NCBI RefSeq assembly: GCF_040802235.1 | Contig: NC_133167.1 | Span: 2,681,001 to 2,745,000 of the forward strand | Source: Manis javanica | Lineage: Eukaryota > Chordata > Mammalia > Pholidota > Manidae | DNA: 64,000 nt | Direction of reading: 5' to 3' | Shown: positions 23,193 through 33,839 of the stretch, piece by piece | Layout: every line of letters begins with the position of its first letter | Numbering within the stretch: position 1 is the stretch's first letter | Notes under the pieces: model-generated | Told to the model about the DNA's origin: nothing | The model's input: the letters and a program-made list of their open reading frames with translations, nothing else | Database searches by the model: none | Program-made: the position numbers and the translations under genes

Positions 23193-24320
23193 GACCGGCC
23201 GTCCTGATCGCTCCAAGATGTCCTCCCCCCGTCGGTCCCCGGCAACCTCCTCCCAGCTCGCCGGCGGCCTCCGGCCGTGGGGACGCTGCAGGCACGCCGG
23301 CGGGCAGGGAGCCGCGCTCCTGCTCAGCCTCGCGCCCCCAGGCCCAGCCGGGCGCCCAGCGCAGTCAGGATGCGACCGCCCGCGCCGGGCTGGTGACCTT
23401 GGGCCGGCCCTCGGCGCTCCGCTTCCTCCGGACAATGCGGCCGGCAGCTCCCCGCGCCGGCGGGCGCGGGCGAGGCCGTGAGTGCCCGGCACAGGCCGGT
23501 GCTCGGTGCGGCCGCCCCTCGAGCCCCGCCGCGGCCGGCGCCCCGGCCCGGCCCTGCCCACTCACACCCCGGCTCCGCGCCCCGGTCCGCGCCCGGCAGA
23601 GCCCGCCCGGCTCCCGGCGACCAGCGGTGAGGGGTGTGCGGCCTGAGGCTCCCCGGCGCCGTCCGCCCGCTGCGCCGACGCCCCGGGAGCCGAGCCGCCC
23701 CTCACCTGGGCACCCTGAGACCGGCGAGGCAGGCCAGGCGCCCACACCGTGCCCGGCCGGCCCGCGGCGGCGAGACGCAGCCCCTCACGGCCGCACCGGC
23801 TTGGGGCGGCGGGACCGGAAGTGGCGGGGCGGGGACTCGGCTGCTCTCGCTTGCGGCGGCCGCGAGGGCAAAGGCGCTTTAAAAAAAAAAAAACTCAAAG
23901 CCCCGAAGAACCTTATTTGGAGCCCGACACGCGAATAGCGTTGAACGGCTGGCTGCTCGGGCTTCGCTCATTGGCAGAGGGCGAGGCCAGGGGCGGGCAC
24001 GGTTCTCGCGGCCGTCGCTGACTGGCGAGTGGAGGCCGGGGGCGGGGGCGGGGCGGGGTCGCTCCGTCTGGCTCAGAGTCTGCGCACAGCAGCGCTCTGG
24101 GCTCTGCGCCGCGTCGGGCCTCCATTCATTCTGCGGTGCGCAGGACCTGGGCTGCGGCCCTCGCTGCTTTGCGCAGTCTGGCCTGGAGGAGCGGCCAGGC
24201 CCCGGCTGACCGCCTTGATGACGGGCCGCCCCGCCTGCAGTACGGGGGCGGGGCGGGCAGGGCCGCCCGACGTGCGCGCAGCCTCGAGCCCAGGTGTGCA
24301 GGAAGGGAGCTTAATGGCCA
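23190..24320 (-). promoter_or_regulatory. UBE2F: CpG island with the UBE2F housekeeping-type promoter
   Basis: About 1.1 kb of very GC- and CpG-rich sequence with sharp edges against AT-rich DNA. It holds an ETS/GABP-type site (CCGGAAGT, 23815-23822, plus-strand reading), several GC boxes (GGGGCGGGG around 24035-24058 and 24245-24255) and an inverted CCAAT box (attgg, 23970-23974). There is no TATA box. This is the usual design of a broad, constitutive promoter. The CCAAT and ETS sites sit just upstream of the proposed minus-strand exon 1. CpG-island promoters are often bidirectional, but I see no supported plus-strand exon. Long open frames here in several registers reflect GC content. Confidence 0.85.
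23706..23830 (-). other. UBE2F: Probable UBE2F exon 1 (non-coding, 5' UTR)
   Basis: A strong minus-strand donor (GCCCAG, then gtgagggg) has its exon edge at 23706, inside the CpG island and 4.2 kb upstream of the exon that carries the start codon. This is the arrangement expected of UBE2F, whose first exon is non-coding. The 5' limit near 23830 is a guess placed beside the ETS-type site. A second possible donor (gtgagtgg, exon edge 23566) could serve an alternative first exon. No transcript evidence is available, so exact borders are uncertain. Confidence 0.55.
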
Positions 24321-24591
24321 CATTTGCAAAATATTTACTTTAAAAAGCTGTTTAAAATTGTTCTGTTTCTAGCCTGAGTACAAATTCTCATGGCTGTTTG
24401 TGTTCCCGTGCGATTGTTAATAGACGCCCTGGGCAGGGGTCAGGCAAGGCTCCGGGAGGGGTGGGCCATCTGAAAGACGAGGTTCGCGTGGAGCGGCTGA
24501 GGAGCCAAGGAGTTAGGATTTCATTTCCAGAGCACCATTAAAGGTTTTAAACAATATAGTGTCTAAGGTTTCTTTCTAAAAGAGGCTTCTG

Positions 24592-25350
24592 CTACAGGGC
24601 ATACATCTGCAAAGAAGTAAAAAGCTAACCTTTTCAAGGATTATTTCTTCTCTCTCATTTACCAACTTTACATTTCCCTGTATGGCCCCGGAAGATGACT
24701 GGTTAGCCAGAGACGGGTAAGATTCCTCAAGGGAGGAACAACCTAAGACAGGCACAGTCGCAGGGGGGCCATCAGGTGAGAATTTGGGGATCAACAGAGG
24801 TGAGGCTTAGAACCTCCCCCCCCCCCCCCCCCGTTTTGAGAGAAATCTGCATCCGTGGATGTTTTGTTGCCCTTGTCTAGCTTGGATTAACACTTAGTCT
24901 ATCATCTACATTTGCCCTCTTACAGCACTAAATTATGTTTTCTACCTTTATCTTGCATCTACCTACCACTTCAGCATTTTATTTAAAAACTAAATTAATA
25001 ATAATAATAATAAGGTAGAAATGTGGGATTCACATATAAATCAATTATAAAATCAAACAAATAATCATATCTGACCTGATTGTTTATAGTTCATGATGCG
25101 TGATCAAAACCGAAAGTTTCTGTGATGACTGCCCTTGTACTGCTCACCATGTAAGAACTTGTTCGTTATGCTTCAGAAGATTGGAGACTGTTGAGAATTA
25201 GGCTTGGGGTTGATTAATGATTGTGCATTGAGTCCCTTATACAGAATTTTATTGTTGTTAACAACCATTTGATCAACAAATATGAGAGATGGCCTCTCAA
25301 AAAAAAAAAAAAAAAAAAGAAGGGATCCAAAAGAAACAAAAAAAATAAAA
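24592..25350 (+). mobile_element. Young L1 3' insertion (759 bp) with perfect 15-bp TSD, upstream of the UBE2F promoter
   Basis: Flanked by identical 15-bp repeats, taaaagaggcttctg at 24577-24591 and 25351-25365. The insert contains a 17-base C run (24816-24832), an A/T-rich 3' UTR with (aat)n near 25000, and a long A tail (25300-25318, then further A-rich bases). From memory this 3' UTR type is abundant in pangolin genomes; no ORF2 coding sequence was recognised in it. It lies about 270 bp beyond the CpG-island edge, in the direction upstream of UBE2F. Confidence 0.85.
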
Positions 25351-25892
25351 TAAAAGAGGCTTCTGGCTCCAAATGAGCTGGTGGTAGGGGAGCCAGGAGG
25401 AGACGGGACTCAGGAACACCAATGAATAAAAACGGAAGGTATTCTGATTGGGAGCAGTTTTCTCCTTCCTCACCTGGCCAAAGTCCTAAGCTTTCCTAAG
25501 CTTAGAAACCACTTGCTCAGAGAGGCCCGGAAGTCGGGTGCAGGTGGCTCCTCTGTTCTCCCCCTTTCAGGTGCTCAAGACTTACTGTCATTGCCTGTTT
25601 CCCTCAGCCCAGCTCGTCAGGCCCGCTGGTGTTCGGCTCCCCCAGCCTGACACGGCAGGTGGTCAGAACTCATCTGCTTGATAAGCATTGCATGACCTTG
25701 TCGCAGCAGTCCTGGCGAGAGGAGATAAGACCTCGAGGCAAAGCCGTCGGTGAAGGCACAGCTGGAATTTCTTACTAAGGGGCCACTCTCTACAGGACCG
25801 GCTGCAGCTCACAGGGGCCCACACGTCACCCCTGTGGGTAAATGAAGCAATTTCTACCTCCATTTCTTGAGTTGACTTGTGCCTTCACCTGA

Positions 25893-26530
25893 GGCTTATT
25901 TAGGGCTTACTAGGTTTTTAACTCATGTAATCATCACAACATCACAAAACTGGCATTTTACCACAGTAGGCCCCCCTTTATCTGCAGTTTGCTATCCCCA
26001 GTTTCAGTTACTCTCTGTCATCTGTGATAAGAAGGAGATGATCCTCCTGACATACAGTCAGAAGGTCAGCAGTAGCCCAATGCTACATCCTAATTCCTGT
26101 GTCATTCACCTCATTTTATCTCATCACATAGGTGTTCTATCATTTCATGTTAACAGAAAGATCAGTGAGTACCCTACAATAAGATAGTTTGAGAGACCAC
26201 ATTCACATAACTTTTATTAAACTATATTGTTAAAATTGTTCTATTCTATTATTGTTAATTTGTTACTGTGTCTAATTTATAGTTAAACTTTATCCTAGCT
26301 ATGAAAAACATAGTATCTGTAGGATTCAGTACTATCTTTAGTTTCAGTATCCACTGGGGGGCTTGGAATGTATCCCTTGCAGATAAGGGGGGATTACTGT
26401 ATCCTCACTTTACAGATAAGGAAACTGATGCACGGAATTTAAGTAGTCTTCTGGACATGGCAGAGTTGGGATTCGCCCTCAACCAATGCACCATGCCCCT
26501 TAGGCAGTTGGTGGTGCCAGCAGCCAGGAA
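25893..26530 (+). repeat. MIR SINE split by a Tigger-like element
   Basis: MIR text runs 'gggcttactaggtttttaac', 'tcatgtaatcatcacaac' up to about 25963. It resumes at about 26402 as 'cctcactttacagataagg' and continues to 'accatgcccc'. The interruption is the Tigger-like element at 25964-26399. Confidence 0.8.
25964..26399. mobile_element. Tigger-type (TcMar) non-autonomous DNA transposon inside a MIR
   Basis: The left end begins cagtaggccccccttta(tctgcag) and the right end is its inverse (ctgcagataa-like text then ggggggattactg), followed by TA. These are the terminal inverted repeats of a Tigger-related mariner element whose consensus starts CAGTAGTCCCCCC. Internal text also matches that family (gtcagaagg, 'ctcatcacatagg', 'cttttattaaac'). 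It has no transposase and is long dead. Confidence 0.8.
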
Positions 26531-29020
26531 AGGGGTTCATCCGCATGCTTGCTGGAGAAGTAATTTGTCATCGTTCAGGCTTTATTTGTCATCAAACAGA
26601 TACAGAAGACTGGAGTGCTCACAGAACCTCAGGAGCCCCGCTCATGGAACCTAGGACCTTCACCTCAGTGGCTCCATCCGAGTCTGGGCCTCTGACGCTG
26701 GCCTTGTCCTCCCTGACGCCTCCGTGGAGTCGAGGCCTGGCCCCAGACACACCTTTACGATTCAGGCCACAGAGCGGACTGCCCCTTCCCTCCTGACTTC
26801 ACATTCTCTAGGAGGATTGACCAGGCTCAGATCATGCGCCCACCTGTGTGTGTGTGTCGGTGGGGTGCAGGGTGGTGTCGGAGGCGGGGGGTGTGGGTGT
26901 TCAACTGTGAGCCTCATGGGGGTGCTGATGCCAGAGGAAGAGCAGGGAGAGACGATTCACCAGGGGTCCTTCCCACCTCCTATACCACGACCCCAGGAAG
27001 TTCATCCCAGGGCTTCCAGCTGGGCAGGTGTCCCCTATCTTGTTTTCAGCCATGCCTGCATCTAGACACAATTGCTCTGTCTGTCCCACAGACAGTCCGG
27101 GCCTGGTTCCAGGCTTGCTGACCTGGGTGACAGACTGCCAAGCCAGGGCTCTGGGCACTCCAGCCTGGGGCATTCTGCCAGTTAATTAACACTGCCTGGT
27201 GCAAGGGCCTAGGTACCTGCTGGGTTAGGGTATGGCCTCCTAGGCAGAAAACGTGCCCTGTGCCAGTAAAGCCCTGGGAGCATGCCTTCCTCAGCCACCC
27301 CACATCTCTCCCTGTTGCACTCACCAGTCCCAAGAACCCCCTCGAGCAGACATTGCTGCTCCGTGGTTTGGTGGAGGACTTCCCGGAGAGGTAAGCCTGC
27401 GGCCTGGAGGAGCTGGCACAGAGCCAGGCCCACTAGGTCAAATGCTCCTGCATGTGCCTTGAACACACTCTGTCCTGTGGACTCCAGGCCCTCCCGGGGT
27501 GAGACCTTAGTGGTTCCAGCCCCAGCCCCATGCACAGTTTGGGAAACAGCCCTGGCAACACTACATGTGGAGTAAATCTGGGAGGAAGGGTCTGACTCAC
27601 CCCCTGCTGGTACCTGTGCCAACTTGTTCTGTGTTGTTCCAGAGTGTGTATCTTGCCCTCCAGCCAGGCCCAGTTCTCCTGGTGAGCAAGGCCTAGGGCA
27701 CTGGAGAGCAGGCCTGGACATACACAGCTCTGTGTCCATACAGGGTCCTCTGAAATCTATTTAAATAAATCAACTATCTAATGAGCATCTACCAAGTGCA
27801 GAGTGCCAGGAGGGGACAGAACATATAAAGTGCAGACCCTGCCCTCCAAAAGCATGAGCTCCTCAGGGAACTAGTACTAGGTAACTCACTATAGGATGGG
27901 GGGCACAACTGTGACCCCTGAGTTCACTCCACACAGGGGAGAGCAGTCTCCATGGTCCCACTTGAGTTGAGAGACGATTGGGGGAAGGGGGACGAGGGAA
28001 CGCGTTGCCGACCGCAGAACTCGCCTTAGAATCCGACTGGGGAGACTGAGAACAGGATGCAACACACAGGGTCCTGCAGGTGCTTCTGCTGCTAAAAGTG
28101 AAGGTGGGCACATTGTTTGTAAGAAAAGCTTTATTGGGCCTTTCAGGGTGAAAGGCACCTTTTAGGGTGCCCTGGGTCTAATCTGGGGAAAGGAGGATGA
28201 GACACACATGAGACCAGAGGAGGAGAGGCTGGAAGTGGTTATCGGGAATGGGAGACGGTCTGAACCGAGACCCAGTGGCCCCCTGGGTGACCCAGCTCTG
28301 GGAGTGTCTGTGGTGGGAGAGAGAGATGGGGGCAGACTCCTGGCAGTGGGCCACGGAGGGGCTCAAATTGTGTTGGGGACAATGGTGATATAAGAGACTA
28401 TCCAGGCAGCCTTTAGCTTCTAAGTGGTATGACTTTAATTACACATCTGGTATGATTGACTTTGCTCTTGTGACTGGCCCCCACGGGAAACACCATGCTT
28501 CCTTTTATTCATTAGAAAAGTAATAGACCGGCTGTGACAACCATGCTGGAAAGAGACTGAGTCAGAGCCGCATTTTAAATATTATAGGAGACGATCTTCA
28601 TCATCCTCCCTAAAGCAGCACCGGGCACGTTTCAACCGGGGCTGCGCAGCGCCACCAGGTTGGAGACCCTGTGCCCGCAGCTTGTGAAGCACGCCCTCTG
28701 TGCCACCGCCCCTTCCTGCAGCCTGCACTCCCGTGACTCTCCCTCCTTCCCGGCTGCCGTCAGACCAGAGCTGGCAAAGCTCTGAGCAGCGCTGCCTCCC
28801 TCCAGACCCATTTATCTTTGCTTTCTTGCAGAAATGTATTGAAATCGCTTGCCTTTGCCACACTCCCTCCTGTTTTGCACCACATAGTTTTTCATATTAG
28901 TCACTAACTGAGGTCAATTCCTATTTTCACGTGTTTCGATGCTGCTGAGGAAATGTGCCACCTTTTATAGTTCAGTTCTGGGAGAGAACTGAACTAGTAG
29001 GGATGAGTGTGTGTGAGACC
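26530..29020. other. Intergenic, mostly unassigned
   Basis: GC-moderate sequence between MIR/Tigger and the LTR cluster. A degenerate MIR/L2-like piece may lie at 27775-27860 ('gagcatctaccaagtgcag'). Overlapping open frames on both strands at 27.0-27.7 kb (up to 176 codons) show no domain and mutually exclude each other; I treat them as chance. Confidence 0.5.
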
Positions 29021-29027
29021 ATATACG

Positions 29028-29745
29028 GTAGGCTGAATCACAGCCCCCTAAAGATTTCCTTGTCCTAATTTCTGGAACCTGGGAATGTTACTTCACATAG
29101 TAAGAACTTTGCAGATATGACTAAGTTAGTGGGGAGTGCAAAGGACTGAATGTGTCCCCCCAAATTCCAATGTGTTGAAATCCTAGTTCCCAGTGTGATT
29201 TTTTTGGAGGTGGGGCCTATAGAAGGTGATTATAAGTGCCCTTATAAAAGAGGCCTGAGAAAGCCCTTCTGCCACATGAGGACATAGATAGAAGACAGCC
29301 ATCTATGAACCAGCAAGTGCACTCTCACCAGAAACCAAATCTGCCAGATCTTGATCTTGAACTTCCCACCCCCAGAACCGTGAGAAATGAACTTCCGCTG
29401 TTTGTATACCATCCAGTCTGCGTACTTTGTTACAGCAGCCCAAACAGACAGGGAGATTATCCCGGACTATCCAGGTGAGCCCACTGAGTCACAAGGGTCC
29501 CTGCAGGAGGGAGGCAGAGGACGGGAGCAGAGAAGGAGGTGTAGCTATGGAAGTGAGAGGTTGGAGTGACGTAAAGAAGGGGCCTGAGCCGGGGCGCAGG
29601 TGGCGTCTAGAAGCTGGAAAAGGCAAGGAGACGGATCCTGTGCTGAAGCCACCAGAAGGAACGTGGCCCTGCTGACACCCTGATGCTGGATTTCTGACTT
29701 TTGAAACTGCAAGAGGATAAATGTATGTCTTAAGCCACGGTTGGT
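29028..29745 (+). repeat. Old LTR-like repeat interrupted by an MLT1 LTR
   Basis: Begins 'gtaggctgaatcacagcccc', continues 'aactttgcagatatgac', breaks at 29131, then resumes 'gggagattatcccggac', 'gtcacaagggtccc', 'ccagaaggaacgtggcc' and ends near 'taagccacgg'. Same family as 36985-37500 and, inverted, 120-382. Confidence 0.75.
29137..29450 (+). mobile_element. MLT1-type solo LTR (MaLR) with 5-bp TSD
   Basis: Starts TG (tgcaaaggactgaatg) and ends CA (cccaaacagaca), with the MLT1 order between: 'ggaggtggggccta', 'cccttataaaagagg', 'cacatgaggacatag', 'gaacttcccacccccag'. The direct repeat GGGAG occurs at 29132-29136 and 29451-29455; a 5-bp duplication is what this LTR class makes. Removing it rejoins the host repeat at 'ggggagattatcc'. 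No internal retroviral sequence is present. Confidence 0.88.
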
Positions 29746-30480
29746 TAGGGCTCCATAGGAAGCTAACTCCCAGGGAATGGCTGCTGGGGGCTGGGGGCGC
29801 AGCCTGGGGGCTGGGCACTGAGGAGGCCTCGCTGGGGGTGAGCAGGGCACCATCAGCTTAGGGCTTGTCATGGCACGTTCACAGGGATTCAGGACACGGA
29901 ACCCATTGTTGCAGTGAAATACTGCTGCCTGAGTTTTACATCATATGGTACCTATGGCTTTTCTTGCTCCAAGTATCTGACATCCTCCACTTAAGTGAGT
30001 GTTGTGGGCAAAATGTCATGGAACAGTTCTCCCTTAAAAAAAAAAGAAACATGGTTGGAAGTGTGTATCCATTAGAGTCTGTGTAAACACTCCAGGGAGC
30101 GAGGCAGGAACATGATCAGAAGCACCCATCCGGTGTTCGGAACAACAGTCCAGGATGGCACCGTGATCTGCATCGCAGACTATGACCCCTGGGGCCACCC
30201 TGGCGTCACCCAAAGCAGTCACCTGGCATGTCAAGGCAATCCTACCTCTGGGTACAGACCCTCCCCCTGCAGCCACAGCTGTCTCTCTCTCTGGAGACCG
30301 GCTCAGGAACCAACATTCCAGTGACTTCTTTCCAAACCTTCATGATTAAAGTTCTACTCCAGACCTCTGGTGACAGTGATACTGGAATATCTATTTGTCA
30401 AGAGGAAGAGCTGCCATTCAGAGTGGACCTGGGCCACTGCTTGCTCTGCTGGCACAGGTGACCCAGCATAGGCCCCTTAG
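29746..30480. other. Intergenic, unassigned
   Basis: No exon, RNA gene or clear repeat recognised. Confidence 0.4.
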
Positions 30481-30489
30481 GAGGGCTAT

Positions 30490-30890
30490 AAAAGTCCTAA
30501 AGCTTTCCCATCTTTTGACCCAGTAATTCCGCTCCAGGGAGTGGCCTAAGGAAGTAATCCAAAAGCAAAAAAAACCCTGGCACACAAATATCCATTGTGT
30601 ATGTAGGAACTCAAAACAACCTCTTGCTTAGTATTAGGGGAATGGTTGAATTACCATTTGTTTACTTACAGGGACACTACACAGTAAACTTGATCATTAT
30701 ACAGATTATGTAGAAACCTATTAAATGAAATAAGCAAGACTCAGTTTGTATAAATTCAATGAGTGCAATTCTGAAAAAGACGAATACATGGGCAGAGACT
30801 AGATGTAAATGAACAAAAAATGAATATAATTGGGAGTTTGAATGTTCTTTTTTTAAAAAATATTTATTTTGTTTATATAGTGTCTTATAA
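30490..30890 (+). repeat. Old L1 ORF2/3' fragment
   Basis: Shows 'gacccagtaattccgctcc', 'aggaagtaatccaaaagc' and 'aatggttgaattaccatttg', typical of the decayed L1 ORF2 end. Confidence 0.75.
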
Positions 30891-30899
30891 TAATACAAA

Positions 30900-31760
30900 G
30901 GACTCTTTTAAATGCAACTGACCCTTAACTTAGATTTCATGTCAAATGAATGATTTTAATGCTGCTACTCACTAAAGAAATAAATATGGAGAAGTGTAAG
31001 CCATCCCTGGACAGATTGTTTGGCAAAAAGGCATACTTCAAAAGCTTCTCTAAACTCCAAGACGACAGACAAAATCATTTTGAGATAAATGGTGACTACT
31101 GGACAAAATGTATTAGTTTTAGGTCAAATCCAAACAGCCTCTCCGTGTGCATTCAGGTCCACTCCACAAAATTCTGAACATGCATTTTCGACAGGAAAAT
31201 ACAATCTCCTTCACGGCAGTCCCCAAGCACACAGTGTAGGAATTGCAGGCACTACCAGTGTCTGGGAGGTAGAAGGGAGCGTAACCCACACGGGCACTGG
31301 CCTGGTTATGGCAAAAAGAGGGTGGAGGGGGCTGCACGTGGGCAGATGAAGAAAGATTCAAAGGTATCTGCCCTCGCTGTTATCCCCTAACGTTTTGTAA
31401 GTTCTGGCTAGCTCAATAAGGCATGCGCCAGAAATAGAATATAATTATTAGGAAGTGGGAGGCAGTATGGCCATTGCATAATGAGACAATGTGATCAACA
31501 CCCTAGAACATCCAAGCAACAACTGAAAACTGTAAAATGGAATATGGGGGATGAACAAAGTGATGTGACCAAAAAAAGACAAAGTTCAACAGATATTTTG
31601 GCTGTACTAACACTAGCCAATGAGAAGTTATCCAGAAACCCTTTTCACAGTAGCAGTGGAAAGAAAAACATGTAAGATGTTTTAATAACCTTAATGGTAA
31701 GGAGGCATGGTCTGGATAAAGAAAACTATAAACTTTAGGTTTCTCAAATGTTCATGGCAG
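30900..31760. other. Intergenic, unassigned
   Basis: AT-rich sequence without recognised features; a few short chance frames. Confidence 0.4.
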
Positions 31761-31775
31761 AATTAAAAATGTACA

Positions 31776-32430
31776 AGGCATGGAGGTTCCTCAAACAATT
31801 AGAGATACTATACAACCCAATAATTCCACTTTTGGAAATTTACCCAAAGAAAACAAAATCACTAATTCAAAAAGATATGTGCACCCCTGTTTATTTCAGC
31901 ATTACTTAAAATAGCCAAGATATGGAGGCAACCTATTCTGTTGATAGATGAATGGATAAAGCAAATATACATACAGGATACATATATATACAATGGAATA
32001 TTACTCAGCCATAAAAAAGAATGAAATCTTGCTATTTGGAACAACATGGATGGACCAGTGGGTATTATGATAATGAAATATCAGACAGAGAATGATGAAT
32101 ACCATATGATTTCACTTATATGCGGGATCTAAAAAATAAAATGAACAAAAACCAGTAGACTCATGAACACAGAATGAACTGATGGCTGCCGTAGGGGAGG
32201 GAGGACAGGGGCCGGGTGAAACGGTGAAGGGCAGAAAGAGGCACGATTACGAAGTAAGTCGCAGAGATGAAAAGTACCGCATAGGGATTACAGTCCCTAA
32301 TATTGTACTATCTTTGGATGGTGACAATTAGCAGCTACACACCCCATGCTGAGCACCTCATAATGTTGAATCACTATGTTGTACACCTGAAATCAATATA
32401 ATACTGTATGTCAACTATATTCAATTAAAG
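31776..32430 (+). mobile_element. 5'-truncated L1 (about 655 bp), intermediate age
   Basis: ORF2 C-terminal region ('caacccaataattccac', 'aatggaatattactcagcc', 'aacaacatggatggacc'), then a 3' UTR ending 'ctgtatgtcaactatattc' and an A-rich tail. A 9-bp direct repeat aaatgtaca (31767-31775 and 32431-32439), extending imperfectly, suggests the target-site duplication. Frames are broken. Confidence 0.8.
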
Positions 32431-32439
32431 AAATGTACA

Positions 32440-32870
32440 TGGCAGATGTACAGTAAGCTCCTGTCACATGAAGGAACCAGCCAAGAGCCAGCCAGCAGGG
32501 ACAGAGGGGCCCCGAGCCCCAGGAAGGCCCCAGCTTCTAGAGGATGGCTCGGCAGCTGCATGGACTGTCGGGCGGGGAACAGGTGACAATGTCCTAGTTC
32601 CTGCCGTGTCATTTTCAGCAGTGACAGCCTGAAAGCCAGCTAAGTCTCCACCTAGAAGGGCTCTGGGGAAATAAAGGATGGGGCTCATCTGGGCCGCTGC
32701 TCACAAGAATAAGCTGACTTACACGTTCCGGCATGGAAAGTACCCAATATACATCACAAAATGGAAAAACTAGTGGCAAGATGGCATGAATAATATAATG
32801 GCATTTGTGTGAAAATAGTCTGTTTAGATAGAGGTAAGTTTCTGAACTACTAGAAAATATTAAACAGCAT
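32440..32870. other. Intergenic; possibly old L1 debris
   Basis: The right part (32690-32870) resembles decayed L1; the left part is unassigned. Confidence 0.35.
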
Positions 32871-32874
32871 TTTG

Positions 32875-33240
32875 TATTGGTTTGCTAGGCCTGCTGAAAC
32901 AAAGTACTATAAATGGAGTGGCTTTAAAAAAATGTCCCTCATTCTGGAGACCAGAAACCTGAGATCAAGGTGCAGACAGAGCTGGTTCCCTCTGAGGCTG
33001 GGGGGCAGAATCTGCCCCAGGCCCATCTCCTTCTCACTGGGTGTGTTCTTTGACTCCAAAATTGCCCTTTTTACAAGGACACCAGTCACACTGGGTTGAA
33101 GCCACACTAACGTCCTCAGTTTAACTTGATCATCTCTGTGAAGACCCCATCTCCAAATAAGTCACAATGTGGGGTTCTGGCGGTTAGGATTCCGACATAT
33201 GAATTTGGAGGGGGACACAACTTAGCCCAGAAGCATATAC
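32875..33240 (-). repeat. MLT1-like LTR, inverted
   Basis: Reverse complement of a MaLR LTR: 'tttgctaggcctgctgaaac' at one end, 'aaggacaccagtcacactgg', 'agaccccatctccaaataag', 'gacatatgaatttggaggg' at the other. Confidence 0.75.
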
Positions 33241-33839
33241 ACCAACTGTTAACAGCTGCTCTGGGCAATGGGATTGGGGTGGGGTGGCAACAGGGGTCTT
33301 TTCATCTCATAGAGTCCTGCCCCATTTTGATTTATGCGGGGCAGGCAGAGGAGGGAGGGAATCTAGGTCTTGTTCACGAACTCTGAAGGTTAGGCGCTGA
33401 CTGCAGGGCCGTGGTGGCCGCCGCTGGGGGTGCAATCCACCACCGAGCCTCAACAGGCGCCCCTCTTCCCCACCGTCCAGACATAAAAGGTGGGAGGCCC
33501 GGCTGTGAATAGTGTGAGCTGCCCAACCTCAGGGCTCGGGGCCGTGGGCCCCCAAGAAAGTTGGGGAGCTGCCTGCAGAGCAGCCCCGGGTCTCCAATGA
33601 GCATCTCAGAGAGACCTCTGTTAGTGGTGGGCTGAGGCCAGGGCGGTCCTGAGAGAGCCAGCCTCCCCCATCTCCTGCCATTTGGCATCAGTTCACCCGC
33701 AGGGGCCTCCCTGACCACGGCCAACCGGATGGAGGACAGCTAAGGGTCTGCCAGGGCAGCCTTCGGGCTGCCTCCGTGCCCAGGAACCGGGAAGCTGGGG
33801 AGGCGCAGCTGGCTGGCTGGGAGCAGGGGGAGGGCAGCG

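Larger units (their letters stand above)
19507..23705. other. UBE2F: UBE2F intron 1
   Basis: Intron between the non-coding first exon and the start-codon exon. Contains an old L1 end at 20.96-21.10 kb and a MIR at about 23.1 kb. The rest (19.5-20.9 and 21.1-23.0 kb) is unassigned single-copy-looking sequence without supported exons. Confidence 0.7.
1..23830 (-). other. UBE2F: UBE2F gene, 5' part (promoter to intron 4; 3' exons outside the window)
   Basis: The extent is inferred from three coding exons that spell the start of the NEDD8-conjugating enzyme UBE2F in order, plus a CpG-island first exon. UBE2F takes NEDD8 from the NAE1-UBA3 E1 and, with RBX2 (RNF7), transfers it to cullin-5. The exons here give residues 1 to about 71 of a protein that is 185 residues long in human. 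The catalytic cysteine and the rest of the UBC fold are not in the window: I looked for the next exon (which should begin DEGYYQGG) between 1 and 7832 and did not see it. Introns are about 4.2, 9.0, 2.5 and more than 7.8 kb. The upstream neighbour on the same strand is RAMP1, as in human. Confidence 0.93.

Noticed and set aside
23365-24343. Open frames across the UBE2F CpG island (up to 181 codons)
   Set aside because: Same GC-content effect; they overlap each other and the promoter, and none continues into a recognisable exon.
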